A stretch of 64,000 nt of DNA from Raffaelea ambrosiae (GCA_002778195.1 PCDI01000016.1:406332-470331); one strand, 5' to 3'; numbered from the stretch's first letter, positions 22,817 through 32,403 are shown. Notes: a model not told the origin generated them from the sequence alone. Numbers and translations are program-made.

Positions 22817-24349
22817 TCAAACGGCACACCCTCCTCTCGCACCCGCGACAACCTCTTCCGCAGCCTTCACATCCGGAATGTCTTTCCACATGGCGTCGAA
22901 CCCGGCACCCCACACCCACTTCTTCTGGCCGTCCATGTGCTTGCAGGTCGTGTCGTAGCACATCTGCGCCAGCTGGAGCCACGAGCCGCCGCGGACCGGC
23001 AAGAAGGACGGCGCCGGGCCGTCGTCGTTCTCCTTGTCGTACGGCGCCGTCGCTTCTTCGCCGTTGCGGCAGGCCCGCACAAACTTGGCAATGTGGCCGT
23101 CGTCGTGCAGCTCGTTGACGGCCCCGTACAGCGCCGGCCAGTCCATGCCGCGGCTGGCCGTGGGCTGGTACGGGCCCCGATGCGCCGTGTCCGTCGCGGG
23201 CGCCGCGCTGGCCGCATACCACACCAGGTCCAGCCGCGCCTTGTACTCGACCAGCCGCGCCTTGTCGGCCAGCGCGATCCACGGCTGGCGGTTGAGCACG
23301 GTCAGGAACAGCGAGGCCGTGACGTTGTGCATCAGAAAGAAGTCGATCTTGTCCTCCTTGCCGGCATGCGTTGTGGCACACGTCCAGGCCGCACAGCTGA
23401 TCATCTCGGCCGTGGCGCGCGCGACGGCGTCCGCGGTGGGCGCCACCTGCACCTGCGCGGCCAGCTGGATCATGTCCTCCATGGCGCGGCCGAGCACGCC
23501 GTCGCGCACCTTCCAGGGCCCGTCCGAGAGCCGCGCGGCCGTGCGGATGCGCTCGCTGGCGCGCACCTGCCGATAAATGTCGGCCAGCGGGCGGGGCGCC
23601 ACGGCGCCCTTTTGGGCCAGCCGCTCCGACCGCTGGAAGAAGACGTCAATGTACATGGGGTCATGGCAAGCGGCCTTTGGCCGGTCAGCAACAAGGTACC
23701 AAGCCGTAATAAGGGGGGGCGAGACAGAAGGGAAGGGGTGGATGGATACATGAGCCAAGCCTTCGGCGACGAGCCCGGCGAGGCCAAACTCGATGCCGAA
23801 GCCGAGGTGGATCAGCGGGTGGTAGAGGCCCTCGAACAGCTGGGCCAGCATAAAGTCGGTCTGTGGCGTGCGGGCAAAGACATGCTCGTTGACGACGGCG
23901 TGCCAGCCGTCGTGGCCACCACCATCCTTTTGGCGGACGCCGATTTCGTGCTCGAAATAGGCCAGAAAGTTGCTGTACTCATGGATGTCCTGCATGCGGT
24001 CGAGAAACTGGAAGGGGTCGTCGGCCATGGCGCGCACCACCGCCGGGTCGGCCGCGGGCCGGGGCCGCTGGAGGCCCTCGCCGTCGTCGTAGGCGCGGCG
24101 GACTTGCTTGGCCGTGCCGCCCATGGCCAGCGTGGTGAGCACGGCGTGGGGGATGTGGTTGTGGCCGGCCACGTCGCGGAAGAACATGTCCCACTTGTTG
24201 TGGTTCTGCAGCAGCAGCGCCTCGGCCACCGCGTGGGAGCCGGGCTGGTCCGGCGTCGTGGCATCGAGACGGGCCACCCCCAGCTTGTCGCCCGGCAGGC
24301 GGAATCCCCCGGCCTCGGCTGGCAGCACTACACGATCAGTGGTCGGCAT
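22817..24349 (-). CDS. AflY/questin-oxidase-like Baeyer-Villiger oxidase (DUF4243)
   Basis: Exons are 24349-23750 and 23674-22817, giving 485 residues. The 75-bp intron is in frame and would add 25 residues if retained; GTATCC donor, CTGAC branch site and CAAAG acceptor support splicing, which joins GLAH to AACHDPMY. The sequence carries family hallmarks: a His-rich start (HNKWDMFFRDVAGHNHIPHAVLT), HPLIHLGFGIEFGLAGLVAE in the middle, and a conserved W-rich C-terminal part. Known relatives are AflY (aflatoxin), MdpL (monodictyphenone) and GedK (geodin questin oxidase). They cleave an anthraquinone ring by flavin-free Baeyer-Villiger chemistry toward benzophenones or xanthones. It is divergent from the AflX-like gene across 453 bp, the same partner as in aflatoxin and mdp clusters. 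Confidence 0.88.
   Translation of the reverse strand: MPTTDRVVLPAEAGGFRLPGDKLGVARLDATTPDQPGSHAVAEALLLQNHNKWDMFFRDVAGHNHIPHAVLTTLAMGGTAKQVRRAYDDGEGLQRPRPAADPAVVRAMADDPFQFLDRMQDIHEYSNFLAYFEHEIGVRQKDGGGHDGWHAVVNEHVFARTPQTDFMLAQLFEGLYHPLIHLGFGIEFGLAGLVAEGLAHVSIHPFPSVSPPLITAWYLVADRPKAACHDPMYIDVFFQRSERLAQKGAVAPRPLADIYRQVRASERIRTAARLSDGPWKVRDGVLGRAMEDMIQLAAQVQVAPTADAVARATAEMISCAAWTCATTHAGKEDKIDFFLMHNVTASLFLTVLNRQPWIALADKARLVEYKARLDLVWYAASAAPATDTAHRGPYQPTASRGMDWPALYGAVNELHDDGHIAKFVRACRNGEEATAPYDKENDDGPAPSFLPVRGGSWLQLAQMCYDTTCKHMDGQKKWVWGAGFDAMWKDIPDVKAAEEVVAGARGGCAV
23675..23749 (-). other. in-frame 75-bp spliceosomal intron of the AflY-like gene
   Basis: The length is a multiple of three and there is no stop codon, so an automatic caller would read through it. 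The donor, branch and acceptor signals and the restored HDPMY block argue that it is spliced. Confidence 0.75.
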
Positions 24350-24802
24350 TGTCCTTTTGTCTTGGGGGATGATGACGATGATGCAGGGAACGGCGGTGGT
24401 GTCAATCGTATCGTGTAAGCAAGCCGATGCAAGAAGAAGCCATTGGTTGCGGGGAGCAAACACGGAGACCATCCCCAGGCGAAGACGTTGCCAACCCCAT
24501 TGCCTGGCCGCCTGGGCCTTCTTATCAACCGCGAAAGATGGCAGGACTACTCCTCCTCCCGCTGCCTACCCGCGGTGCGGTGCGTGTGTGATGCGTCTCT
24601 GCCAATAGCCAATGACCCGGATGCCCCCCCCCCCCCCCCCTGGGGATCAAAATGCCCCGATGCCGGTTCTAGCATATGCTCTGTATTTATACAGCTGCGC
24701 TGGGATCATCCAACGGGGCATCCGAGAGGCACGGGCAAGACAGAGACACACATCGTGTGGCCAGAGAACACGCATACCCCCACCCCCAAGAATACCCAGA
24801 CT
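24350..24802. promoter_or_regulatory. divergent promoter, AflY-like / AflX-like genes
   Basis: The region contains two CCAAT boxes in tandem (about 24602-24612), a run of 17 C (24624-24640), a minus-strand copy of the cluster word TCGGGGCATTTT (24660-24649) and a TATA-like inverted repeat CTGTATTTATACAG (24681-24694) about 110 bp before ATG 24803. Confidence 0.55.
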
Positions 24803-25633
24803 ATGCCATCGACACAGGCCATGGACAGCAGCCGCCCTGCCTACGCGGTGCTGGGGGCCACGGGCCATTGCGGCACAGCCCTGATTGCGAACCTCCTGCG
24901 CAAGACCCAGCCAGAGGTCGTCATCCACGCCTACTGCCGCAACCGCACCAAGCTGCAGCGCCTGGTCCCCGGCATCGAGGACGCGAAGCGCGTGCACGTC
25001 TTTGCCGGCAGCCTGCACGACGTCGGCCTGCTCACCGAGTGCGTGCGCGGCTGCCGCGCCGTCTTTTTGGTTCTCTCCACCAACGACAACATCCCGGGCT
25101 GCCGTCTCGGCCAGGACACGGCGGCCGCCCTGGTGCAAGCTCTGGGCGCGCTGAGGGGCGGCAGCGCGAGCCCCCGGCAGGGACTGCCCAAGATCGTCCT
25201 CCTTTCGTCGTCCACCGTCGACGACGCCTTGTCGCGGCACCAGCCCGTCGTGCTGCGGCACATCCTCTTGCGCGCGGCCTCGCACGTCTACCGGGACCTG
25301 GTCGAGACCGAGCGGCTCCTGCGCGCCCAGGCGGACTGGCTGACGGCCATCTACGTCAAGCCGGGCGCCCTGTCGGTCGACGTGCAGCGGGGCCACGTGC
25401 TGAGCCTGACCGAGCAGGACGGCCCGCTGTCGTACCTGGACCTGGCCGCGGGCATGATCGAGGCCGTGGACGACCCGCTCGGACGCTACGACCAGACGAG
25501 CGTGTCTGTGCTCAACACCCACGGTGCCAAGGCCCGGTTTCCGACGGGCACGCCGCTGTGCCTGCTGACCGGGCTCCTGCGGCATTATTTCCCATTTCTG
25601 CATCCCTATTTGCCGCTGAACACGGGGCCGTGA
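24803..25633 (+). CDS. AflX-like NAD(P)-binding oxidoreductase
   Basis: A 276-residue single-exon NAD(P)-binding protein of the NmrA/atypical SDR type. The Rossmann motif is at the N-terminus (YAVLGATGHCGTALIANLL, about residues 13-31). It continues with an Arg-containing NADP-preference segment (YCRNRTKLQRL), an AVFLVLSTNDN strand and a KIVLLSSSTVDD strand; the YxxxK of classical SDRs is absent. The start was set at ATG 24803, although the next in-frame ATG (MDSSRP) is also possible. Relatives include AflX/OrdB of aflatoxin and MdpK of monodictyphenone, which act together with the AflY-type oxidase in the anthraquinone-to-xanthone rearrangement. The shared divergent promoter fits that partnership. 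The exact reaction is inferred. Confidence 0.82.
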   Translation: MPSTQAMDSSRPAYAVLGATGHCGTALIANLLRKTQPEVVIHAYCRNRTKLQRLVPGIEDAKRVHVFAGSLHDVGLLTECVRGCRAVFLVLSTNDNIPGCRLGQDTAAALVQALGALRGGSASPRQGLPKIVLLSSSTVDDALSRHQPVVLRHILLRAASHVYRDLVETERLLRAQADWLTAIYVKPGALSVDVQRGHVLSLTEQDGPLSYLDLAAGMIEAVDDPLGRYDQTSVSVLNTHGAKARFPTGTPLCLLTGLLRHYFPFLHPYLPLNTGP

Positions 25634-26165
25634 TCAAGGGGCGGTACTCGATGTCGATTGGTGGATGTACCCAGAGATGTACTGTAGTTCCATAGACAAG
25701 GCAGTGATGCAGAGATTGTACAGGACTTTCATTTCTGCCAAATTCCGACTTTTCTAGGCTTTGTCCCGAAACACCAAGTTTCTTTTCTTTTTTTTTCTTT
25801 TTTCTCCCCTCTCTCTGTTGGACGAACCTCCCGGTCACAGGAGAAGCTACTTGATAGTATAGTATGACTGTTGCCGGCGTGGCACCATAGGATGACCATA
25901 GGATGAGCCCGATTGTTGCGGCTCTTGGCCCCCCCGATCCCACATCGGGGCAATTCGATCCATCTTGCTGGTAGTATGACCCGGCCACTTCGCCGACACC
26001 TCCTTTTCCAGCAGCATGACTGGTTCTCTATCGTGCATTTAAAAAGTACACACTCAGAGTCGCAGAATGGCTCTCCATAGTCATACGACCAGTTGATCAC
26101 AGTACCCGCATGCGCCTCTGACTCGGCCATCCACGACAACCCAGACAACCCCCTCCCAAACAACC
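25634..26165. promoter_or_regulatory. upstream region of the SnoaL-like gene
   Basis: A 532-bp spacer. It has a C/T tract (about 25779-25815), a direct repeat ACCATAGGATG (25884-25905), and a perfect inverted repeat CCCCGAT-N5-ATCGGGG (25932-25950) that runs into TCGGGGCAATTCGA (25945-25958), the best copy of the shared promoter word. A CCATTT/TTTAAA region precedes the gene. Confidence 0.55.
25932..25958. promoter_or_regulatory. candidate binding palindrome plus TCGGG/CAATT word
   Basis: The 19-bp palindrome CCCCGATCCCACATCGGGG overlaps TCGGGGCAATTCGA, about 210-235 bp upstream of ATG 26166. Zn2Cys6 regulators often bind paired CGG-type half sites, so this is a plausible target of the AflR-like protein; no binding is shown. 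Confidence 0.4.
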
Positions 26166-26682
26166 ATGGCGCTCAAGACAAGTGAGGCCATCCAAAAGGA
26201 GACGCTCCAGGGCTTCATCGACGGATGGGCTGGGTGGACGCCGGAAGGGTTTCTCGCCTTCTGGGACGACAGCTGCACCCAGCAGAACTTGCCCTTCAGC
26301 CAGAAATCGCCCGTCAAGACGCGCAGCGATGTGGTCCACTTCTTTCCGGTTCTCATGTCCATTCTGACCAACTTTGAGGTGCGTGGTCTAGACAAGCCAG
26401 TCGCTCGCTGTGCAGAGCTGACCGACCCAGCTTACCGTTCACAACGTCGTGCACGACGTGGCTGGCGGAAAGGCGGTCATCTACGCCCTCAGCAAGGCAG
26501 ACTCGCCGTGGGGGCCATACCGCAACGAGCACGCGCTGTTCCTCTGGTTCGACAAGAGCGGCGAGAAGGTGCAGAAGATCGAGGAGCTGTTTGACACGAC
26601 GGTGATGGACGCGTTCCTGCCCAAGATCAAGGAACGGGCTGGCCAAATGATGGCGGCCAGGGCGGCTGGGAAAAGTGCTTGA
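26166..26682 (+). CDS. SnoaL/NTF2-like small protein
   Basis: Exons are 26166-26378 and 26431-26682, giving 154 residues. The 52-bp phase-0 intron has a GTGCGT donor, CTGAC branch site and CCCAG acceptor. The size and pattern fit the NTF2/SnoaL cone fold: N-terminal helices (about 8-30, FIDGWAGWTPEGFLAFW), a second helical segment (SDVVHFFPVLMSILTNFE), then alternating strands (LTVHNVVHDV, KAVIYALSKA, EHALFLWFDKSGEKVQKIEELFD). Polyketide-cluster members of this fold act as cyclases, dehydratases or isomerases (scytalone dehydratase type), so a role in closing or dehydrating a ring is reasonable, but no catalytic residue can be assigned with confidence. It lies between the AflX-like gene and a P450 gene, all on the plus strand. 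Confidence 0.72.
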
Positions 26683-27243
26683 ACTGTGTGGCTGTTGCAA
26701 GATGTCTCTGTACGTGTTCCAGCAAGGCACTGCACAGAAAAGAACAAAAACAATCGTTCTTCTTGACGGGATGCCGTAGATTTTCAATAGCCGAAACTGC
26801 CAATGCAAAGGCTCTTCTCCTCGCATTGTTCTTGGATGTAAAAATGTCTTGTGCAATTCGTTCTTTGAATTCAGTTCCTCCTAAGATTCCCCTCTCTTCC
26901 TCGAATCCAGCCCAGCACTTCAACGGCAACCCGAAGAAGCGTGATTCGCAAAGCAGACTCGAATGTCGGGCAGATCAGACGGCTTCGGGTCGTTCTTGTT
27001 TTCGTCCACACAAGGCCGAAGGATTCGATTCGGACATCCACCCGTCGGGGCTCGGACCAATACAGGTACACCGGCAGCAGCATATCAGACGAGTAGGCCG
27101 TGGGAGACCCTGATATCAACGGACAATACATAAACGCGTTTGCGAAGAAATAGCAACGCTGATGATTGTTTGTTGATTTGTTTGCCGATTTGCATCCTGC
27201 TTGGCATCTCTGACCGTGTGTACTTGTTACAGCTTACCTCAAG
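26683..27243. promoter_or_regulatory. upstream region of P450 gene 1
   Basis: A 561-bp spacer with TCGGGCAGATCAGA (26966-26979) about 278 bp before ATG 27244 and an inverted repeat CCGAA-N8-TTCGG at about 27016-27033. No gene is seen. Confidence 0.45.
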
Positions 27244-28993
27244 ATGGCCTCCACCATGAATCTCAACACCACTTCTGGGACTATCTGGCCCGTAACTGTG
27301 GACCAGAACAGGTTCCAGCCACACTCGCCAATCCTCTTGGCCGCTGCCACCTTGGCCACGAGCGTCCTTGTATTCGTAGCCTATCTGTCCAAGCGACCGG
27401 ATGTGCACTACAAGTCGCCCGCGTTTGCCAAAGACATGGTACCCATCCTGGGCGCCACCGGTTTCACCCTCCGGCCATGGTACGTGAATGTTTTTTTTTT
27501 TTTTTTACATTACGAGTATCCGATCCAGTGTTTCTCTCTTTCTCTCTCTCCCTAACAGGCCGTAGGAGCTTCTGGCAGACCAGCGCCGAGGAGGCCAAGA
27601 AGAAGACGGGCAACTTTAGCTTCTGGGTCGGCAAGCGCCACATTGTCGGCGTCACCAGCGCGGCAGCCCGCAAGCTGTTTTACGAGCACCCCAGCCTCGA
27701 TCTGGTGAGCGGCGGCATGCTGCTGCCCTGGGGCGCCCACTTCTGGCCGCCCGTCCACGAGATCTTCCGGGCGGGCTATGCGCGCGGTGTCAACAACACG
27801 TACTTTCTCCGTCGCCTTGTCGACGCCCAGACGACCAAACACATGGCCCAGTGTTTCCCGCGGTTGCGGCACGACGTGCGCAAGGGGCTGAACGAGCTGG
27901 TCGACGCCGGGGACAACGGCGTGATCAGCCCGCCCGGTGTCTGGCGCACCATCTTCGACATGAACAACCGGCTGCTGGTGACGGACCAGATCGTCGACGA
28001 CCCCCAGCTGCGGGCCCGCGTACACGCGGCCGGCGACACGCTGCTGCACACGTACAGTCCGTTCAATGTGCAGCTGCCGTGGCTGCCGTCACCGTCGTGG
28101 GCCCGGCGGCGGCTGGCGCGCTGGGCCCTCGAGCGGCTGGGGTCCCAGATGATCCGCGAGAGGAAGCGCCGGACGAACGGGCCCGATGACGTCCTGCAGT
28201 CGCTCATCGACAACGGGGACCGGGAGGACTGGATCGTCGAGTACTTTACCAGCGCGATCTTCATCGCCAGCACGAACGCGGGCGTGGTGGCGAGCCAGAT
28301 GCTCAACATCATGGCCATGTACCCCGCGTGGCAGAACAAGATCTTTGAGGAAGTGCAGGCGACGGCCGCGGCGCACGCCCACGACCAGACGGCCGCTCTG
28401 GTGGACCAGCTGGACGCGGTGCCCATGGAGGCGTGGGAGTCGGGCTTCCCCGTCTTCTACAAGTGCCTGCAGGAGTGCATGCGCATGTGGGTGTCGTTCA
28501 ATGCGTCGCGCATGAACACGTCCACGGACCCGATCCTGATCCCGGGCACCGACGAGGTCATCCCGGGCAACACGTTTGTCATCTACAACACGACACAGTG
28601 CAATTTCAACCCGGAGCTGTACCCGAACCCGACCAAGTTCGACCCGGAGCGCTACACCGAGGGACGAGAAGAGTTTAAAAAGGAGCAATACGGGTGTACG
28701 TTGGCCGTTCTTCCCTTTCTCTCTCTTTTCTTCTTCTTCTTTTTTCTCTCGTTCTTTCTAACATTCCAGACCTCGGGTGGGGACAAGGCAAGCATCCTTG
28801 TGCGGGCAAACGCTGGGGCAAGCTGCAGCAGACCATGGTGATCGTGTATGCCCTGGCCATGTACAAGCTGAGCAGCTGCGATGCCGAGGGCAATATTGAT
28901 CTTCACGCCGAACACAAGAAGGAGCTGGACTCAAGAGATCCGTTTGTCCTGCCGCCGGCCTACTGCAAGCTGGCGCCGAGGGAGAACGTGTGA
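27244..28993 (+). CDS. cytochrome P450 monooxygenase 1
   Basis: Exons are 27244-27479, 27566-28695 and 28770-28993, giving 529 residues. Intron 1 (GTACGT donor, CTAAC branch site) must use the CGTAG acceptor, because the CAG nine bases upstream leads straight to a stop; intron 2 restores the heme region. The protein starts with a membrane anchor (about residues 22-47). Visible P450 features are the ExxR helix (ECMRMW, about 382), an NPELYPNPTKFDPERY segment, and the heme-ligand loop GWGQGKHPCAGKRW with Cys466. The usual Phe of FxxGxxxCxG is Trp. The I-helix reads FIASTNAG and lacks the common acid-Thr pair. It is probably an ER membrane oxygenase tailoring the anthraquinone or xanthone, by hydroxylation or phenol coupling; the substrate is not known. 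Confidence 0.85.
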
Positions 28994-29393
28994 TTGCATC
29001 CAATGAAGCGAGCTCGCACTGCCGGAAACTGGTCAAGGCTGGAGAGCAAAGCAACGAGAAGAAACCGGGGGAGCACGCATTGATTGGCATCAGTGAACGG
29101 GGACGTCGCATGGGGGAAGCTGTGTCATTGTTACCGGGTTGATGCTATTCCATGGTTGGCCACTTCAGTCAGGGAAAATGAAAGACATGGATCAAATGCA
29201 ACGAGTACGAACTGGATGAGACCTTGTCTGCTTTTCAACTGTAACGAGAAACTCCTGCAACACACAATGCATACTCTGCTGACTCAGCAGCACAAGATGA
29301 AGTCGTTTACTTCTCGTTAGAAGAATTTTCATGATTACGTCTGCTTTCTCACTAACTAGGTCCCAAGAAGCTGCAAGCGCGAATCCTGAGAAT

Positions 29394-29430
<37 letters not shown>

Positions 29431-29508
29431 GTTTGCCCCCCAGGTTGCCTGCCTACTTGGGGCCTTGGTCTTTTCCCTGGTCTAAAAGTATGCCGATTTG
29501 TCCCTCCT
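28994..29508. other. convergent intergenic region with a T33 run
   Basis: Spacer between the 3' ends of P450 gene 1 and the 150-residue protein gene, including a run of 33 T (29397-29429). No gene is visible. Confidence 0.55.
29397..29429. repeat. poly(T) run, 33 bases
   Basis: Uninterrupted T run. It reads as poly(A) on the minus strand, 80 bases beyond the stop of the minus-strand gene. Confidence 0.8.
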
Positions 29509-30019
29509 TTAGTAGTAGTAGTCCACCGCGCCTCCCAGCGTCAGCTTGCCCTCCTCGTCGAGCTGCTTGAGCTTCGCCTTGGCTCGCACGCACAGCGCCT
29601 TGACCAACTCGGGCCCGATCGGCGGTGCCGGGATGCTCTTGTCCACGCGCAGCCAGGGGATCAGCTGGGGGCTCGCCCCCGCCGCCTCCATGGTCAGCCG
29701 GCGGTACAGGTCAATGTCGCGGTCGCGGTAGACGGCGGCAAACACGACAGCCCGGGGCGGATCGGTCCAGTCGCCGCTGCCGTGGGGGTTGCGCGGGCTG
29801 GGGATGTCGCCGCGCGAGAGAATGGGGATCTCGCGGCGGGCGTCGTTGATGAACGTGAAGTGGACAACTAGGAAGGTCAGTGTCTTTTCGTGTGTGTGTG
29901 TGTGTGTGTGTGTGTATGTACGCACCATCCAGCTCGGGCTTCATGTCTGCAATGGCCTTTTCTGCTACAGGCTCGGCCTTGCCGGCCAGAATGATGGAGA
30001 GAGGTTTGGAGACGGCCAT
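29509..30019 (-). CDS. unrecognised small cluster protein (150 aa)
   Basis: Exons are 30019-29926 and 29867-29509, giving 150 residues. The 58-bp phase-1 intron (GTGCGT donor, CTGAC branch site, CCTAG acceptor) carries a (TG)12 microsatellite. I do not recognise the family. Features visible are a hydrophobic strand at the start (KPLSIILAG), a segment VVHFTFIND followed by a charged stretch, AVVFAAVYRDRDIDLYRRLTMEAAG, a PWLRVDKSIPAPPIG motif, a basic helix (VKALCVRAKAKLKQL), and an unusual C-terminus ending in three tyrosines. There is no signal peptide and no membrane segment. The two alternating hydrophobic strands and helix suggest a small alpha/beta fold. Its position between P450 gene 1 and the acyltransferase, and a shared promoter with the latter, argue that it works in the pathway. 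Confidence 0.7.
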
Positions 30020-30516
30020 GTTTGGTGAATGCCACTTGTGTGTTGATGCTGCTGCTGCTGCTGCTGCTGCTGCTGTATCAGGTCACAAAGCTTCCAAGGA
30101 TGGATTTGTAGACTATGCAGAGCAATTAAGAATGATTCGCCAGAAGCAGTCTGTCCCGAGCCATGGTGTGAGCCGGCCGGCACAATTGGACAACGGCTGG
30201 GCAGTCGAGAGGAATCGGCCGATGGGCCTGTACGCTCGGGGGGTTAAGGTGCCACTAATACGACGAAGCGTGTTAGTCCACGCCAACTTGGGTAACAACG
30301 GGGCACGGCCCTTCGGGACAATCGTCTCGGATGGACAGGGACACCAGGGAAACGTAAAATGCGATGCACCGTATAAGAAATGGGGTGCAGCAAGAATCGG
30401 GGGACCCTAGTTGAGAGCAGGCATAGCGTGCCTCACCAAGAAGAAGAATACGAAAACAAGACGGGTCTTGGGTCTTTGTTTTATTTTATATATATAGTTT
30501 GTTTCCACTCGCCACC
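30020..30516. promoter_or_regulatory. divergent promoter, 150-aa protein / BAHD acyltransferase
   Basis: Contains a (GCT)9 microsatellite (30048-30075), the word TCGGGACAATCGTC (30313-30326) 205 bp before ATG 30517, and an alternating TA stretch (about 30487-30496) directly upstream of the acyltransferase leader. Confidence 0.5.
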
Positions 30517-32106
30517 ATGCCGCGACGAGAAGTCCACCAGGTGCGACCGACGGGCTGGGCCAACCCCCAGGACGAGTGGCGGCGCATGTCGCCCCTGGAC
30601 TACGGCACCTACAGCTGGGAGAACTGGATCATCATCTTCAAGGTGGCTGACGATGCCGATCCGGCCGGCATCGTGGACACGTTCCGGCGCGGGCTCGCCG
30701 CGACGCTGGGCCAGAGCCGCCACGCCGCCGGCACCATCCGCAAGAACCAGTGGGGCGACTACTCCATTGTCACCACGCCGCAGAGCACGGCGACGCTGGT
30801 CACGCTGTATCTCGACGCGACCGAGTGCCTCTCGTATGGCGAGTGGGAGCGCCAGCACAACTTTTGCTGCGAGGCGCTCCTCGACAACCCGAGCGACCTG
30901 GTGGTGTTTCCGCGGTCGTCCCCCGCGTCGCCGGCCACGCCCCAGCCGACCATGGCCTTCCAGCTGACCATGATCCCGGGCGGCGGCGGCATCCTGGGGC
31001 TCAGCAGCCACCACTGGTTCATGGACGCCCTCGGCTGCGGCAGCTTCATCCGCCAGCTGGCGGCGAACTGCAAGGCCGTGGCGGACGGCCGGGCCCCGGC
31101 CCCCTTTGACGAGACCCTCATGGACCGCGCGCGCTTCCTGGGCCCGCCCCTCCCGGACAAGGCCCGCGTGGACGTGTCGCCGCCGCCGCCGCGCAACCGC
31201 CAGCGCCTGCCCTGCGTCTGGCTGCTCTTTCGTCTGCCGCTCAGCAAGGCGGCCGAGCTCAAGGCGATGGCCACGGAGGAGGGGGGGGGGGCCACCCCGG
31301 AGAGGGGAGGGGGTGCGGGCCGCCGCATTTCCACGTACGACGCCGTCGTGGCCCTGCTCTGGCGCATCGTGCTGCGCAACCGCGCCACCATCTACCAGCC
31401 GCGCCGGCTGCGGGCCAAGGCCATCCTGGGCGAGCCGGTCAACATGCGCACCCGCGTGCAGCCGCCGGTGCCGGCGGACTACCAGGGCGTCATGGCCTGC
31501 GGCGCGCTGTCGCTTTGCCAGAAACGGCCCCTGACCGTGGGTGAGGTCATGGCGACGGCGCCGCTGCCGCGCGTGGCCGCGTTCGTCCGCCGCATCACCG
31601 ACAGCGTCGACGCGCAGACGCTGGCGCAGCAGCGCGACAAGAACGCCCGGGCGCGCGACAAGCTCCGGCTGCACAAGACGCTCGACTGGCTGCCGCCGCT
31701 GTCGCTGGTGCTGACCGACTGGCGCGGCGTCGACGTGTGCGGGCGCGACTTTGGCTTCGCCACGTCGGTGGCGCTGCGGTCGCCGGCCGACGCCGTCGTC
31801 GGCAACCTGATGATGCTGTACCCGCGGCGGCGTCCGGACCCCCGCGCCCCCAGCGACCAAAATGACGACGACCACGGATGGGAGATTGTGGTGCCGTTCG
31901 AAGAGGCGTACGTGGACCGGCTGCTGGCCGACCCGGACCTGAACCGCTTCTTTGTCTTTTGCGGGTACGAGGCCCGCCCGAAGCGCCGGCCGGCCCAGAC
32001 CGGCCCGGGCGGCGGTGCCTCGCCCGCAGACAAGCTCAGCGCACGCGAGCGTATCCGGGACCGGTACATGCGGCTGAAGACGTGGGTCTTTCTGAATGTT
32101 GTGTAG
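30517..32106 (+). CDS. BAHD-type acyltransferase
   Basis: A 529-residue single-exon protein. It has the two family motifs: HxxxD as HHWFMD (about residues 167-172), whose His deprotonates the acceptor hydroxyl, and DFGFA (about residue 412) corresponding to the structural DFGWG. The spacing and length fit fungal BAHD/trichothecene-3-O-acetyltransferase relatives, which transfer an acyl group from CoA (or a carrier) to an alcohol or phenol. A Gly/Glu-rich loop at about residues 254-268 is low complexity. It has no signal peptide, so it is probably cytosolic. In this cluster it is the natural candidate to join an acyl chain, perhaps made by the reducing PKS at 42.8-51.4 kb, to the aromatic product; that pairing is inference. 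It ends convergently with the thioesterase gene. Confidence 0.83.
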   Translation: MPRREVHQVRPTGWANPQDEWRRMSPLDYGTYSWENWIIIFKVADDADPAGIVDTFRRGLAATLGQSRHAAGTIRKNQWGDYSIVTTPQSTATLVTLYLDATECLSYGEWERQHNFCCEALLDNPSDLVVFPRSSPASPATPQPTMAFQLTMIPGGGGILGLSSHHWFMDALGCGSFIRQLAANCKAVADGRAPAPFDETLMDRARFLGPPLPDKARVDVSPPPPRNRQRLPCVWLLFRLPLSKAAELKAMATEEGGGATPERGGGAGRRISTYDAVVALLWRIVLRNRATIYQPRRLRAKAILGEPVNMRTRVQPPVPADYQGVMACGALSLCQKRPLTVGEVMATAPLPRVAAFVRRITDSVDAQTLAQQRDKNARARDKLRLHKTLDWLPPLSLVLTDWRGVDVCGRDFGFATSVALRSPADAVVGNLMMLYPRRRPDPRAPSDQNDDDHGWEIVVPFEEAYVDRLLADPDLNRFFVFCGYEARPKRRPAQTGPGGGASPADKLSARERIRDRYMRLKTWVFLNVV

Positions 32107-32403
32107 ACGGGTAGAGATGGGGATTGGTTTTTTTCCCCCCGGTATTATGCCATATTGGGCTCTTTTTTATTTCTATTTCTATTTCTATTTTGATTGGTTG
32201 ATTTATTTATTTTAAATTTCCTGCTTCCGGTTTCCGGTTTTCCCTGTTCTTGGATCACCGTCCATAGCATAGATGGGCCAAATTACACAAGTGTTTGCAT
32301 TCTTGTTCGATGTCCAGATGATACAACGGCCTCTTCTGTAGTGGTAACACACCATCCATTGTGTCTTGTCATTGCCAATACGGCAAACAAGCATGCATGG
32401 GGC
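32107..32403. other. convergent spacer
   Basis: 3' UTR-like sequence with TTTCTA repeats between the acyltransferase and thioesterase genes. Confidence 0.5.

Noticed and set aside
27552..27558. Acceptor CTAACAG at the end of intron 1 of P450 gene 1
   Set aside because: Joining here gives an immediate TAG stop; the next AG (27565) keeps the frame into SFWQTSAEE, and CTAAC serves as the branch site.
29397..30019. 150-aa gene as a retrocopy, because A33 lies just after its stop on the coding strand
   Set aside because: The gene keeps an intron with good splice signals, and other long A or T runs occur at random intergenic places.
30481..31875. 464-codon open frame antisense to the BAHD gene (and similar ones opposite the AAA, SDR and PKS genes)
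   Set aside because: Shadow of GC-rich coding sequence; no recognisable motif and no promoter or splice logic.
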